A stretch of 64,000 bases of DNA from Prinsepia uniflora (lineage: Eukaryota; Streptophyta; Magnoliopsida; Rosales; Rosaceae). Of the stretch, positions 48,132 to 60,789 are shown one piece after another (the stretch's first letter is position 1; every line of letters starts with the position of its first letter). The notes beneath the pieces were generated by a model. The model was not told the origin of the DNA, ran no database searches, and saw only the letters and a list, made by a program, of their open reading frames with translations. The DNA lies in the NCBI GenBank assembly GCA_032719365.1, contig CM064873.1, positions 6,110,501-6,174,500 of the forward strand, read 5' to 3'. Both the position numbers and the translations under genes were made by a program.

Positions 48132-48143
48132 GCTCTGATACCA
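48132..48143 (-). other. LARD3 primer binding site, initiator-Met tRNA
   Basis: GCTCTGATACCA on plus is TGGTATCAGAGC on minus, three bases from the LTR at 48147. Confidence 0.9.
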
Positions 48144-48146
48144 CGC

Positions 48147-49442
48147 TGACAGGACCCATCCCAATCCCCCCCAAGATTAACGCGGGATGACCCTGCTCCC
48201 GTCTGACACGAAGTGTCAGACAAAGGATATTTCGGACCTTTGCCCTCCCAGGCTATCAGAGTAAGCCAGGATACGGAGGAGGCATGTGATATCTCGGTTT
48301 CTGCTACAGTCCACATCCGCTGTCAACTTAAAGGGCAGTCAAAACATTAAAAGCTGTGAGTGGACAAAACAAGAGTTTATAAAAGCCTGGATGCATTCGA
48401 AAACCTTTTCACCAAATGAACCACATGTGGGAACTAAGCCCAAAACCATAATCAAATCAATAAGCGGGCCACTGCCCATATCCATAAGGGACTCAGCCCA
48501 AAACCATCATGAAACCAACCATACGGGCCACTGCCCAAAACCTGGGTAACCACACATCACATCTTATATATCATATCATATATCATATATACATATAGGT
48601 AATATCCTCTATGCCCGGTTCCCATAAACCGTCATGTACCATAATGACATAACTAGGGTTCATGCCGGTTCCCTTAAACCGTCATGTACCATAATGACAT
48701 AACCAGGGTTCATGCCGGTTCCCTTAAACCGTCATGTACCATAATGACATAACCAGGGTTCATGCCGGTTCCCATAAACCGTCATGTACCATAATGACCA
48801 ATCAAGGGTTCATGCCGGTTCGCATAAACCGTCATGAACCAGGAAATCCATTTAAGGTTCCCCGACTTGAAATCAAAACCGTAAAGTAACCTGGGTTTCG
48901 TGCCCGAACATAGGACATCAGCTGGGCATCGTGCCCAATATCTGAGGTCATATGCCCGAGACAAAACCAAATGGGTCTCATACCCGAGTTTATCCATTTG
49001 AAATCCAAATCCAATTAAAACCAATAAGGAAATACAGACTTGTATAAGCACCGTATAAGGCCGAAACCTCGAAATACATGCTTATACGTAACCACATACA
49101 AATGCACCCATGGCATCATCAAACATGTAATAAAACATATAATAAACATTTATGCATGCATCAATTTAGAAAACCAAGGTCCACTCACAGACCGTCCGAG
49201 CTGCAGCCTCGATTTGCGTGCCATACGGCTCTCCCGAGCCAATCACCGTCACCGGGACTCCCGAACCTGTCCAAATCGTAATAAAAGTTTACTAACTACT
49301 TAATTAACTTCCCACTAAAGCCCCGTAATTTTCTGGAATTTTTAACTATTTTAAATCCCAAACCTAAACCTTCGGACGTCCCAAACTATATCGAAACGAT
49401 GTCCGATTGACACGAAACCAGTCCTAAAATGTTCGTTACATC
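48147..49442 (-). repeat. LARD3 right LTR (5' LTR), truncated
   Basis: Starts TGACAGGACCCATCCC. It matches the left LTR until GTTCGTTACATC and then switches abruptly to another LTR subfamily. A minisatellite lies at 48611-48835 and GTCCACTCACAG near 49180. Confidence 0.87.
48611..48835 (-). repeat. 50-bp minisatellite, four full copies plus a partial
   Basis: Same unit as 43189-43370 with one more copy; two units share CCCTTAAACC, which points to recent internal duplication. Confidence 0.85.
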
Positions 49443-51285
49443 CTCTGAGTGTTTAAACTCAACAGACCTACGGGGGAAATATCAATATATCCGAGTCTTT
49501 AAACTCCGAGTCTTTAAACTCAATCCGGGTCTTTAAACCCAATCTGGGCCCGTCCCCCGTCAATCACAATATCCGGGTCTTTAAACCCAATAACCAGATC
49601 CAGCAAATCCAATCAAAACCATTTGAAAACCATTTCTAAATCCACCTCCAAACCCGAATCCGAAATCACCGGTTTGAAGCCCTTTCGGCATCCAGAGCCG
49701 TCATTCCGAACCCAAATCCGGAATTCACTTTTCAACTTTAAAACCAAATCTCGATTCTCGACATTCGATTCTAAAATCAAAAACCATGATTATCAAAATC
49801 ATGTTCCAAAATCCCTTTATAATCATTGAAAACCATTTATCATTTGAAATCCTAAAACATAGCATCATAATAAAAAATCAAGTCTTTCTCGTAAAACGTG
49901 CCAAATACGTAATTTCCCGAAAAACGAGCAATTAAGTAAAACAGTTATCGCACATATAAAACCATAAACCAATTATAGAAAAACAGTTATGCATGCTCAG
50001 TTAAAGAGAAGGGGGTCCACTCACAGTCACCGGCACGTCACTCGCGCCCCGTACGTTCTTCGTCTGCTTCGGGAAGTCCCGATCCTATCACAAGTAACCA
50101 AAAAACGTCACTAACACGTCAACGAAGATCCTCCTAATTTTCCCGAACTTCAAACGTACGTAAATCGAAACCCTAGAACTTTAATCCCACAGAACTAGCT
50201 CGAATCGACGTCCAATTAACCCAAAACTTACCCCAAAAGATTCGTTACAACTTCTAGACCAAAAACTATGTTGGAAGGTTCGCCGGAAAATGCCCCACGC
50301 GCCCCCACGAGCCGCCCAAAGTGGCTGCGCGTGGGCCTCACGAACCTGCTACAGTATCATCGTCAACCTCTATCCCAGCGGTCCAGACCGGTTCAGCTAA
50401 ACCGAACCGGCGTGATCGGTTCTCTGTCATCCGTCCACCAATTCCCTTCCTTGCAAGCCCAGTAGCTTCGTCCCGTCCTAAGCAACCTATTCCCCTCAAC
50501 CAAACACAACAATCCTACCTCTAACCCATCGTCCCTAGCTCGAACCCGTGACCAACCAAAACCTCTGTTCTTCCAATCAGCCACCCGTGTCACCCCCCAT
50601 CACGGCTTCGATGTTAGCAGGTTCCTAAGGACCTAAGGAATCGATTAGGACATACCAGACACCTCGACTCAGCCCATAGTGTCACGACTAACCATTTGAA
50701 CACTACGGGAAAAACAGAGCAAGCAGAGGAAAAGAGAAATTACCTGCCTCCCGGTCGCCGCCGTGACCTCTACTGGATCTGTTCGACTTTCCTCCGTCCA
50801 CACAACACCACCACAAGTCCAATTTGACGGTTCAGTCACGGGAAGTGCACAACTGTGCACGGTGGTTCTCTGGTTCTGTCCTCCCTGTTTTCCTGAGAAC
50901 TCAACCTCTCCTCACACACTCACACTCGCACGAACAACCCTCACATCTCACTCATTACCTCCCTCTCAATCTCTACTCACTCACACAAACACCAAGCCAC
51001 ACCAACACACACGGCCAACTCTCAATTCTTCTCAATCTCACCCTCTGTTTTTCTCTTGTTCGAACAAACACGAACACACACTGCACAAACCGTTTAATTT
51101 AGCCCGTACAAAAACTAGAACCCACTAGACCCTTGCCACATGTCACAATCCCCTGGCCCAACACAAAATATCCCATTAAAGCCTGGACACTTGTCCTCAT
51201 CTGGTGTGCACGAATCCCAATGCATCCAAAAGACCAAAATACTCCTCTTTGAGTCAAAAATTATGGTTATGCCACTGCCATTCTA
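49443..51285 (-). repeat. LTR fragment, minus orientation
   Basis: Begins within a GAGT...ACTC hairpin array, contains GTCCACTCACAGTCACC (around 50016) and a block near 50270-50400 shared with 30340-30450, and stops at TTATGCCACTGCC. Both ends are broken. It belongs to the same subfamily as 28963-31690 and 51755-54490. Confidence 0.75.
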
Positions 51286-51754
51286 GAGGGATCTGACTGA
51301 TGCTGCAACCAGAGTTGAGAACAGTCTTCTGGCACGACAGCGAGCTAAGGGGGAGCCGCGGCGACGTGATCGCCCACACTTGGGATTCTCGGGCTGTCGG
51401 GGCTCGAAGGGAGGACATTCTGGCGGATCTTCATCTTCGAGCAGTCGAGGACGTACCGGTCGTTTCAGGAGTCCTCAGCGGTCTGGACAGTGATCTGGTG
51501 CTTAGCAGCAGCAGTACTCACCGATGAGTTCCTCACCAAGAGGATACTCGGGTCGACCGAGAGATGTCATATGTTTTTCTTGTGGTGAGTCAGGGCACTA
51601 CGCATCTGAGGATCCGATGGTTCGGGGCAGCGCTATTCCAGCAGAGAGCTCAACATCCGAGACTGCCAAAAGCCAGGCACGCAGTGTTGTGCGTGGCCGT
51701 GATAGAGGAGTTAGAGGACGAGGACGACCCGCCGAGTCTTTGGCCCGTGTCTAT
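51286..51754 (+). pseudogene. Gag C-terminal remnant with zinc knuckle, broken
   Basis: Gag is the capsid/nucleocapsid polyprotein that packages retrotransposon RNA. The 5' part (from about 51294) reads LTDAATRVENSLLARQRAKG, typical of the end of Ty3/gypsy Gag, followed by a Ser/Gly/Arg-rich linker. A TGA (near 51490) and a TAG follow. The zinc knuckle near 51572-51613 reads CFSCGESGHYASED: the first two Cys and the His are present, but the last Cys of C-x2-C-x4-H-x4-C is missing. It is interrupted by the LTR at 51755. Plus strand, like the pol remnant at 54491-55090, so both may come from one element. Confidence 0.75.
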
Positions 51755-54490
51755 TGTCAGGACCCACCCCGGTTTCACCCCAAAACTCGAGGTAAATCCT
51801 GCTCCCGTCTGACTCCCTGACACAACATTTAGATAAAACTCACTCAAACCCAGTCAGACGCAGGAGTAATTAACCACTATGTTCCAAAGTTATAGTTTTA
51901 CAGTGTATAGCACGAAATCCAAGAAAATAAAAACCGATAAAGTACACGCACACGGAAGACTTCCAACTACTCCGGGATCCCTCACGTCACTTCTATGCCT
52001 CGGACACTGCCTCGACGTCAAGACCCCGCGCTCGCTCCACAGCCTGGAGGGCAAGTTAAAAAAACAAAAGGTGTGAGTGGACCATAATAAAAGAAAAGTT
52101 CTAAACCATTTATCAGAAAACTGAGTTTAACCCTCCGTTTTGAAAACCACATGCATAACAAACAGTTATTAACACAGTTATAACTCAATTCTCATAAAAC
52201 ATCATAAGAAACAGAAACACTATAAAACAGGTATGGAAATCATGGCATGAGTATCAAAACCCGTATCATAAACCATAAAGCTCAAATCATCATTTCCCGA
52301 TCAAACCTGCTGGACCTATCCGAGTCTTTAAACTCCCGAGTCTTTAAACTCAATCCAGGCCTTAATCATATCCGAGTCTTTAAACTCCCGAGTCTTTAAA
52401 CTCAAAGGCTTACGGGGGAAATCAATATATCCGAGTCTTTAAACTCCCGAGTCTTTAAACTCAATCCGGGCCCGTCCCCCGTCAATATCAATCTGGGTCT
52501 TTAAACCCAATATCCAGATCCAGCAAATCCAATCCATATCAAGTGTAAAACCAATTTAAAATATATCGCCAAATTCGAATTCGAAATCCCCGGTTCGAAG
52601 CCCTTCCGGCGTTCAGAACCGTCATTCCGAACCCAAATCCGGAAATTCACTTTTCAACTTTAAAACCAAATCTCGTTTCCCGAAATCCGATTTTAAAACC
52701 GAAAACCTTTAATCATCGAAATCATGTTCCAGAATCCCTTTATAATCAGTGAAAACCACTTATCAACTAAAATCCCAAAACCATAACATTAATTTCAGAA
52801 ACCAATCACTTTCTTGTAAAACGTGCTAAAAACTGAACTTTCTCGAAAAACGTGCAATCATGTAAAACCAACCAAAACATATGTGATAAACATAGAATAA
52901 TGATTAAAACCATAAAACAATTATAGAAAATAGTTATGCATGCTCGAGTTTAGAGAAGGGGTCCACTCACAGTACTGAGCCCTACTCGCGTCCTGAACGT
53001 TCTGTACGTTCCTCGGCTTCCTCGGAAAATCCCGATCCTGTCAATCACTGTCAAAATACGTCACTAATACGTCTACGAAAGTTCACCTAAATTTCCTCAA
53101 AATTCCCCGAATCAAAAACGTAAAACCCGGGACCTTAAACTTTCACCCTCGCGGAACTAACCTCAAACGACGTCCGATTGACCCGAAACCAACTCCATTG
53201 AACTCACCATAACTCCTAGACCAACAACCATGTTGACTACTTCTCCAACCGCCGCCGCACGCGCCCCCACGCGCCGCCCAAAGTGGCTGCGCGTGGCCCT
53301 CACGCACTGCTACAGTGCACCGTCATCAACCTCGACTCACTGTGTTGAACCGGCGCTGCAACTTGGACCGGCGAGAAGCAATCTCCACCGTCCGGCCACC
53401 ATTTCATCTCCTCTCTTTTCCTATAGCTTCGTCCAGGAACCATGAATTCATCCCCCTACTCCTCTAACCTCGACATGGCCCCATCATCGTCGATTCAAGC
53501 TCGAACCAGACGACCATACTCCCCATGTTTCACGATCCATCCGCTCCGGTCACCCCCCGTCACGGTGGCAACACCAGACTCTTCCTAGGGCCTTACTGAT
53601 CCTAGACCAACACTCCTAGACCTTCGACTCAGCCCCAACCTCGACGACTTTGGGTTCGAACATCACGGCAAAACAGAGCACCAGAGTGCCTGCCGTCGTC
53701 TGATCTCCACCGTGTACACCCCCGTCATGGCGACCATCCTAGTCGACGCCTAGGACCCTCCTGAACCTCACCCTGACCTTCATTCCTCTCGACTCTAAGC
53801 CCAACCTTACGACTTTCAAATTGAACATCACGGGAAAAACAGAGCAAGAGATCTCACCTTTCGATTGCGTCTCCGCCGTGCGCACCGCCGCGTGCCACGG
53901 TGTTCGTTGGACTCCCTGCAGCCTCCTGAACTTCCCACGGTCGTGGTTTGAGTCACCACACTGCGTAGCCACCACCAACTCTCTCACGGTGTCCCTGTTT
54001 CCCCAAAACTTTGCCGCACCACCACCGTGCCGCCGTGCACGATTCCTCCACCAAAACACGATCACTAGTACAAACACTCCTCCCTGTCACTCTCACAAGC
54101 ACTCTTCACTCCCCCCTTGCACTGAGTCGATCAATTGCTCCCAACTCCTCACCCTCTGTTTCTGTCTGTGTCGAAGAACAACACACGGGCACCCACAGTT
54201 GCACCCAAATAATTGGGACCGCGCACGTACAGGATTCCACCAGAATCCTCTAGTCCTGTGCCACATGTCACCAATCACTCAACCCTTCTCCCACCTGGTT
54301 CAATCTCAGCTTTCCATTCTTCTCTCTCTGCACAAATCCCAATGTGCACCAAAGACCAAAATACCCTCCAATTAACTCATTTTTTACGGTTTTGCCACAA
54401 CTTCCTAGACCCGTATCTCTCGCCTCGTAAGTCCGATGAATACGTGCCGCCTGTCATTGAACTCAGGACGATGAGATCTACCTAACCATC
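51755..54490 (-). repeat. LTR, minus orientation, right end truncated
   Basis: Starts TGTCAGGACCCACCCC, next to TCTAT. It contains GTGAGTGGACC (52073-52083), arrays of GAGT...ACTC units (52318-52515) and GTCCACTCACAG (52961-52972). It ends at CTACCTAACCATCC without the usual TTACA, abutting pol sequence. Frames such as 53821-54375 are low-complexity. Confidence 0.82.
52318..52515 (-). repeat. Array of GAGT...ACTC and GGGT...ACCC hairpin units
   Basis: At least six GAGT-CTTTAA-ACTC units in pairs, then GGGT-CTTTAA-ACCC near 52496, the same order as at 29455-29650 and 49445-49600. Confidence 0.75.
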
Positions 54491-55090
54491 CTAGGTCGAC
54501 AGTGCAGAACACCGGTATGCTAGATGGAAATCGGGGAAAGAACCTCAATGGGGCCAGATTTGATGGATTTGACCCAGGAGACAGTTCGGGTTATCAGGGA
54601 AAGATTGAAGGCGGCCCAGGATCGCCAAAAGAGTTATGCGGATCAACGGATCAGAGATTTGGAGTTTGAGGTTGGTGACTATGTTTTCTTGAAGCTATCA
54701 CCATGGAAGGGGATCATCCGATTCGGACAACGTGGGAGGTTGAGTCCCCGTTATATTGGACCTTATGAGATTGTTGGGAGGATCAGTACGGTGGCTTATC
54801 GTTTAGCACTACCTTCGGAGCTTTCCCGAATACATGATGTATTCCATGTGTCTATGCTACGGAAGTATCTTCGGGATGACTCTCATGCACTACCGGAACA
54901 ACCACTTGAATTAATGACAGATTTGAACTTCGAGGAGCGACCAGTGCAGATTCTGGATTGGAAGGAAAGGGTCTTAAGGAACAAGACGATTCCATTGGTT
55001 AAGGTGCTATGGCGGAACCACGATGTGGAGGAAGCAACAAGGGAACCCGAGGATTTTATGAGAGGGCAGTACCCACATTTATTTGAGTAA
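54491..55090 (+). pseudogene. Pol remnant: integrase C-terminus and chromodomain
   Basis: The fragment starts in the conserved GRQCRTPVC segment of integrase, then has an in-frame TAG (54521-54523) and an open stretch from 54524 to the stop at 55090. It contains the GPYEIVGRI and VFHVSMLRKY segments typical of chromovirus integrase C-termini and a chromodomain-like tail (LWRNHDVEEATREPEDFM). It lacks RT, RNase H and the catalytic part of integrase, lost at the junction with the LTR at 54490. A polypurine tract and an LTR follow directly, so this is the genuine 3' end of a plus-strand element. Confidence 0.88.
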
Positions 55091-55111
55091 ATTTCGAGGG
55101 CGAAATTTTTT

Positions 55112-55125
55112 GAAAGGTGGGTAGG
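55112..55125 (+). other. Polypurine tract of the plus-strand element
   Basis: GAAAGGTGGGTAGG just before the LTR at 55127. Confidence 0.75.
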
Positions 55126-55126
55126 T

Positions 55127-56309
55127 TGTAACGACCCAAATCGAGATTATTAATATTTTAATGTAAAATGACTAATTTGTCCCTGAGGGGGGAAAACTTT
55201 GACTTTTGACGCGGGAAATAATTTAGACTTTGACCCATGGCTATAACGTAGATCGGGACGTCACGAATCCGTAGACAGGCGGCACGCCGAAATCGGAGTC
55301 CGTATGAAAAAGTTATGGTCACAGAAGCGTTTTAGCGGAATTTACGAACCGTGAGCAAACGATTAAAATATTAATTAATTATGGGAATCCGCGCAAATCC
55401 TAGATTTAAATCAAGCCAGCGGATGAGTGACAAGTGTCACTCATCCAAGGGTGTACTATTCTAATAAAACAACCCTATGAGCCTATTGGTCCATTATTTA
55501 TTAATTAATTTTCCATCAATTAATCCCAGCCATCTAATTTCTGATCAAACCCATCCCAGCCCTTCATCCTATCTGCTTTTTCCTTCTCATGCACGATCAT
55601 CTCTCTCTCACAAAACACAAACATACACACCTATTTTCCTTCACCGTGCAAACACCTCCCTTCGATTTTCTCTCAACCCAAACTCCCTAACCCGAGCAAC
55701 CCTCACCACCAAACAACGACCATCACTGCCACCATCATCACCTTCAACTTCCCCGTGCACCACCGACCCTCATCTCCCTTCCTCCCTTCCTGAAAACCCA
55801 GAAAAAGCCCAGACCCGAAACGAAGGGAACCGGATCCAGGAAGCAGAACCACCTCCTCTCATCCTCTCGACATGAACGGAGCTCCAAATAACATCTTGAG
55901 GATCCCAGGAACACAACAGAACGAACAAAGAAGGCCTCGGCGGCGATACGGATCCAATGGTGGAGGTTTCGTGTCGATCAGAGATCGTTACGATAGTCAA
56001 AATGGGGTTTGAAGCCTCAAGAATAGTGTTTGGGTTGCGTAATCGAGACAGATCTGTTCTAGGGTCTTAGTATTGGAGTTTTAGGGTCCTTTAGTGATTC
56101 TCAGATATGTTAATACAGGTTTTAGCGGTCGTTGAGCAGCGAGGACCGAGTGTGAGTGGGCTGTTTGATTTATAAAAAGGCTTGCATGCTTAAACTGTTT
56201 TACTATTTCCACTTATGATTTAGATGAGTACTATATGAACTGTTTATATCTCTTATTATAATGTTTTGGGCATGAGACCCGTCTGGATTATATGTGGATA
56301 GTGTTCTGG
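55127..56309 (+). repeat. 3' LTR of the plus-strand element, interrupted
   Basis: Starts TGTAACGACCCAAATCGAG. It contains a perfect palindrome (55421-55446), GTGAGTGGGC (56152-56161) and a CGGGCATGAGACCC-like unit. It is cut at 56309 by another LTR. Confidence 0.82.
55421..55446. promoter_or_regulatory. Perfect 26-bp palindrome in LTR
   Basis: Identical to the copy at 40263-40288, although the surrounding LTR sequence is clearly diverged. Confidence 0.65.
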
Positions 56310-56529
56310 TGAAACGACCCGTCCCAAATTCCTAGATTAGATTAGTGAATAATCACGATTAGTGAGGTTAATAGGTGATTAGTTAGGCGAAATCGGACGA
56401 ACGATGTAAAATGACCGTTTTACCCCTAGCCGTGGGCAAAACGTTGACTTTTTGATCGGGCGGTCAAATGGACTTTGATCGATGACCGTGATGTAGTTTA
56501 GGACGTCACGAGTTCATAGACAGGTGGCA
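56310..56529 (+). repeat. 5' fragment of another plus-strand LTR
   Basis: Starts TGAAACGACCCGTCCC, then has the usual first 220 bp (CCGTTTTACCCC, GTTGACTTTTT, GGTCAAA, GACGTCACGAGTTCATAGACAGGTGGCA). It is interrupted by the element at 56530; its remainder should lie beyond the window. Confidence 0.8.
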
Positions 56530-59204
56530 TGACAGGACCTGCCCCGATCCCTCGGGGACCACAAGGGGACGTTCCCTGCTCCTATTTGACACCCGAACTA
56601 ACATTCCAAATTTAACCTCAAAAGTTCAAATGCATAAATAACCAAATTAAAGTTATACATCAAATCCGAAATTTAACCGATGTCAGACAAGGGATAAAGT
56701 CCAAAATAACGAATTTCGAGCACGACTCTAAATTAATCATGCGGGTCAACCCACCCAACAGGGGTTCAGGATCCTCTTCTACCTCAGTAGCACAACCTGG
56801 AGGGGTTACCAAAACATTAAGGGTGAGTAGGCCGAAACTTAAGTTTAAAAACAGTTTAATACGTAAAACATATAATTTTACCCCTCCGTTTTCCAAACAG
56901 GCATGCATCAGCATTTAAAACCATAAATCATATAATATGAACCATAAGGTATATAATAAAACCATAAACATAACCACAGCCACTACACGAAACACTCCAA
57001 TCCTGACATCCCAGATGTCTGACGTCCCTGACGTCCATTAAGTCACAGTCCCAGGGCTAAGCGTGCCACTCGGGGTCTCAATCCCAAGTCCAATCCCCGA
57101 ACCCAGACCAGGTATGGCATCCCAGATGCCTAGCGTCTAGACGCTCGACGTCCCAGACGCCCAAACATAGAAATCTTGTTCCTGAGTCATTCTACGGTCT
57201 GGTTCCTCCGTAGAATGGCCCATCGCAGGCATTGCGCCGTGACTACACCGGTGTACCCCATCTGGAGGAGACAGTATAATACGAGTATATCTCTACAGTG
57301 CAGTACCAAATATAGTCATCGATATCCACATACATATATATATATAAATGTATATAGAGTTAAAATCCTAAACCATACTCCAGTTTCACCAGACGGGTCT
57401 CAAGCCCAAACATCGTAAAACGTGCCATAATCATAATTTCAAGATCATCAAAACCATTTCTTAATTCCAGCATGTGAATATATAAGTAAATCAGAAAACA
57501 TTTATGCATGCAAGGGTTTAATGAAATCGGGCCCACTCACAGTACGATCCCGCTGCGAACCTGCGCGTACGAACTTGTTCTGGGATTATCGTACGATTCC
57601 TGTCAGTCCAAATCACATGTAAGGGTCACTATAGGTCCTTAACATTCATCCAAAAAGCCTGTAAGGGTCACTATAGGTCCTTAACATTCATCCAAAAAGC
57701 CTGAAACAGAAACCGGCTCGGGGAAGCCGTCCGAACACGCTTCCCGAGACAACCGGCCCTAATCTGAGCCACTTAACCATCTCAGATCAACACGGTTATT
57801 TAACAGAAAATGTTCAGAATGATGAGAGGATAAAAAGTCATGTTGATCGTGATCGGAGATAAGCCTCAACGCGCCCTCATGCGCCGCCCAAAGTGGCTGC
57901 GCGTGAAAGTCACGCGCCTGACACTATAGCTACAGTGTCACCTTCTTCACCCGATAGCATGTTAAACGGGTCTGCCACCCGCGGCTCGACCCGATTAATT
58001 ACCTATCAATTCCTACTCGATTTTAATCATTCTTGATCCTAACATGTTCATTAACTATCCAATTTAGGTTCTGTGATATCAATTAGCAATGTAAGGTCCT
58101 CAACCGACCCTTCGACCCGTGAACACCCAAACAGGTCGATCACCACAACTCTCTGGTTTCCAAACCATAATCAAATTAACTTCACAGTAAGCATTCTAGG
58201 GCTAAAACGAACTCAAATACACAATCAATTGAACCAACACTCACCTGGAAGTGGTCGTCCTTAGCTCTGAAATTTCCCTGAAAACAGTCGCCTCAGTCCC
58301 AGCTCAACTGTGGCTGGTTCCCCTCGATTTTGATGTGGTTGAGTTCCAAACACTCCCAGAAGACTAAACCAGGCCTTGGTTTGGTCCAACAAGCTCCAGA
58401 AATCAAAACCCGATTTTCCCTCCAATTCCCGAAACTAGGTTTTCTCTAGTTTCCTCTCAAATTCTCAGTCCTTCCTCCAGCAGAGTGAAGCTCACTCAGA
58501 AACCCACTCAATTAATGGAACTGTGCCACCTAACAGCTCGTGGAAGCCAAGCTGGCCACTGAGAAATGTTTCCCGCAAAGCTTCAAATTGATTAAAGAAA
58601 TGCCCGTGTTTGCTGGATTGAATCAAGCCATGTTCTATTGCCTTTAAGGCTTAAACAAATCCTCATTTTCAGTCCACTAACAGTTTAACGAATGGGATTG
58701 TTCAGAATCACCACACACGGTGGTACAGCCATTGTCCCCCACGGTTTGCTACAGTAACAAGCATGTAAAATGACTAAAATGCCCTAAGTTCAGAAATTAC
58801 CAAAATGCCCTTCGCTTTCCAGACTCGTAACTCAGTCATCCGATGTCCGAATTTAGCGTGCCGCCTGTCTACGGACTCAGGGTATCAAGACCTCCCTAAC
58901 GGTCCTCGAATCGTGTGAAAATCAGTTGTCAAACGAAAAGTCAACATTTTCCCCTTTTCGTCCGAATTACGGAAATGCCCCTGAACTTCCGATAGTCATA
59001 ACTTTTTCCCTGTTTGTCCAAATTGGACGTGCCACCTGTCTATGGACTCGTGACGTCCCAAACTACGTCATGGTCATCGGTCAAAGTCCCTTTGACCCAC
59101 CAATCAAAAAGTCAACAATTTGGCAATACAATTCATAAGGGTAAAAACGTCAATTCATTCAATAATTTACAATATTAAAATCCTCGAATTTCCGGGGCGT
59201 TACA
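56530..59204 (-). repeat. 3' LTR of the chromovirus element, 2675 bp
   Basis: Starts TGACAGGACCTGCCCC and ends TCCGGGGCGTTACA. It contains GGTGAGTAGG rather than GTGAGTGGAC at the acceptor side, GCCCACTCACAG (57531-57542), a 42-bp tandem duplication and TATA-rich sequence near 57330-57350. Confidence 0.88.
57619..57702. repeat. Perfect 42-bp tandem duplication
   Basis: Two identical units, 57619-57660 and 57661-57702, each starting GTAAGGGTCACTATAGG. Confidence 0.95.
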
Positions 59205-59220
59205 ACCTTCCACCCTTAAG
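59205..59220 (-). other. Polypurine tract of the chromovirus element
   Basis: On minus CTTAAGGGTGGAAGGT directly precedes the LTR start at 59204. Confidence 0.85.
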
Positions 59221-59238
59221 AAATTTGGTCCCGAAATT

Positions 59239-59400
59239 TCAAAGAAACAAATAAGGAAATTGTTCACGCATCTGTGCCTCGGGTTCCCATGTGGCTTCCT
59301 CCACATTCTAGTTTCTCCAGAGAATCTTCACGAGAGGGATAGTCTTCTGACGTAGTACTTTGTCCTTCCGATCCAAAATCCGCACGTGCTGTTCCTCAAA
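59239..59400 (-). pseudogene. Chromodomain at the integrase C-terminus
   Basis: RILDRKDKVLRQKTIPLVKILWRN, a TAG at 59308, then NVEEATWEPEAQM. This is the chromodomain pattern that in chromoviruses directs integration to particular chromatin. Confidence 0.8.
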
Positions 59401-59499
59401 GCTCAAATCGTCTCGGAGTTCGATGGGTTGCTCCTCCAGTACATGAGAGGCATCATGTATGTACTTCCGTAGCATCGATACGTGGAAAACGTCGTGAAC

Positions 59500-60560
59500 T
59501 TTAGAAAGTTCTGGAGGTAGTGCCAATCTGTAAGCAACCCGGCCAATCCTTTCCACGATCTCATAAGGTCCAATAAAACGTGGACTCAGTTTCCCCCGTC
59601 GACCAAAACGGATAATTCCTTTCCACAGAGATAACTTCAGGAAGACAAAATCTCCAACCTCAAATTCCAAGTCTCGAATCCGTCGATCAGCGTAACTCTT
59701 TTGGAGATTCTGTGCCGCCTTCAGTCTTTCCTTGATAACACGAACAGTTTCCTGGGTTAGGTCCATCAATTCCGGCCCTACAACCGCTCGCTCCCCTATC
59801 TCCATCAAGCAGATAGGTGTTCTGCACTGTCGACCATAGAGCGCCTCATAGGGTGCCATCCCAATACTTGCCTGATAACTATTGTTGTATGCGAATTCCA
59901 TCAACGACAAGTGAGTATCCCATGAATCCTGAAACTGTAGCACACAAGACCTCATCATGTCCTCCAGGGTCTGAATGGTCCTCTCAGACTGTCCATCGGT
60001 CTGTGGATGGAAAGCAGTACTGAAACGTAGGCTTGTTCCCAAAGTGGTTTGTAAACTCCACTAGAACCTGGAAGTGAAACGCGGATCACGATCAGACACG
60101 ATTGACTCCGGCATACCATGCAATCGTATGATTTTCTTTATGAACAATTGAGCCAGTCGGTTAGGTTTATAAGTCTCCTGAACCGGCAGAAAATGGGCTG
60201 ACTTAGTTAACCGGTCCACAATCACCCACACTCCGTCAACTCCACTCTGGGACCTTGGTAACTTAAAGACGAAGTCCATGGTGATGTGATCCCACTTCCA
60301 CTCGGGAATAGGAAGTGGCTGCATAGCCCCATAAGGTCTCTGCTATTCCGCCTTAACCTGCTGACAGGTTAAGCATCTGCTCACGAACTCTGAAATGTCC
60401 TTCTTCATTCGTGGCCACCAATAATGGCTCCGGAGGGTACGGTACATCTTTGTACCTCCCGGATGCATAACATAAGCCGAACTATGGGCCTCCTCCAGAA
60501 TCTCGACCCGTAATTCTGCCACTGCAGGTACACACAAACGACCCAACTTCACAAGTGCTC
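59500..60560 (-). pseudogene. Integrase region
   Basis: The N-terminal zinc-binding HHCC module (AHSSAYVMHPGG...CLTC) is at 60343-60552. The catalytic core has DHITMDF, VSDRDPRFTS and PQTDGQSERT, the DDE acidic residues. The C-terminal GPYEIVERIGRVAYRLALP segment follows. Stops at 60343 and 60061 separate the parts. The enzyme inserts cDNA into the genome. Confidence 0.88.
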
Positions 60561-60789
60561 TATCATCTCGGATGGTAAAATCCTGTCTCTCATCTACTTC
60601 GACCTCAATCCTGTAGATACAGAGAATCGGATCCTAAAGTTGTGCTTCGATGATCCGATCAATCAGCACTGGTCGTACATGGAAGTTGGCCAATAAAGCT
60701 CCATGCTCATCCGTATCCAAAACAACTCCCGCCTTCCGGAGTTCCACCAGCAAGGGAAGATACACCATCCTCAAGTGTGCAACTGATCC

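Larger units (their letters stand above)
45201..48146 (-). other. LARD3 internal region, non-coding
   Basis: 2946 bp. It begins (plus strand) with ACATTCCCTCCTTAA, the polypurine tract on minus, followed by TTTCGTCCTCGAAATTCC as in LARD2. It ends at the primer site. No gag or pol motif. It shares blocks with LARD1 and LARD2: CCACAACCACCTCGTGGAA (45312-45330), GTGTACACTCGTACACC and GGATCTCCGCTCATACCGAG (46849-46868). It carries an LTR fragment at 46139-46330. Confidence 0.83.
39339..49442 (-). mobile_element. LARD3: non-autonomous element, interrupted and truncated
   Basis: The left LTR (39339-39754 plus 43100-45200) is split by a solo LTR. The internal region is 45201-48146. The right LTR (48147-49442) keeps its primer-site end but stops at GTTCGTTACATC, where the left LTR continues for about 1.2 kb. 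Minus orientation. The interior lacks gag and pol and is homologous to LARD1 and LARD2. Confidence 0.88.
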
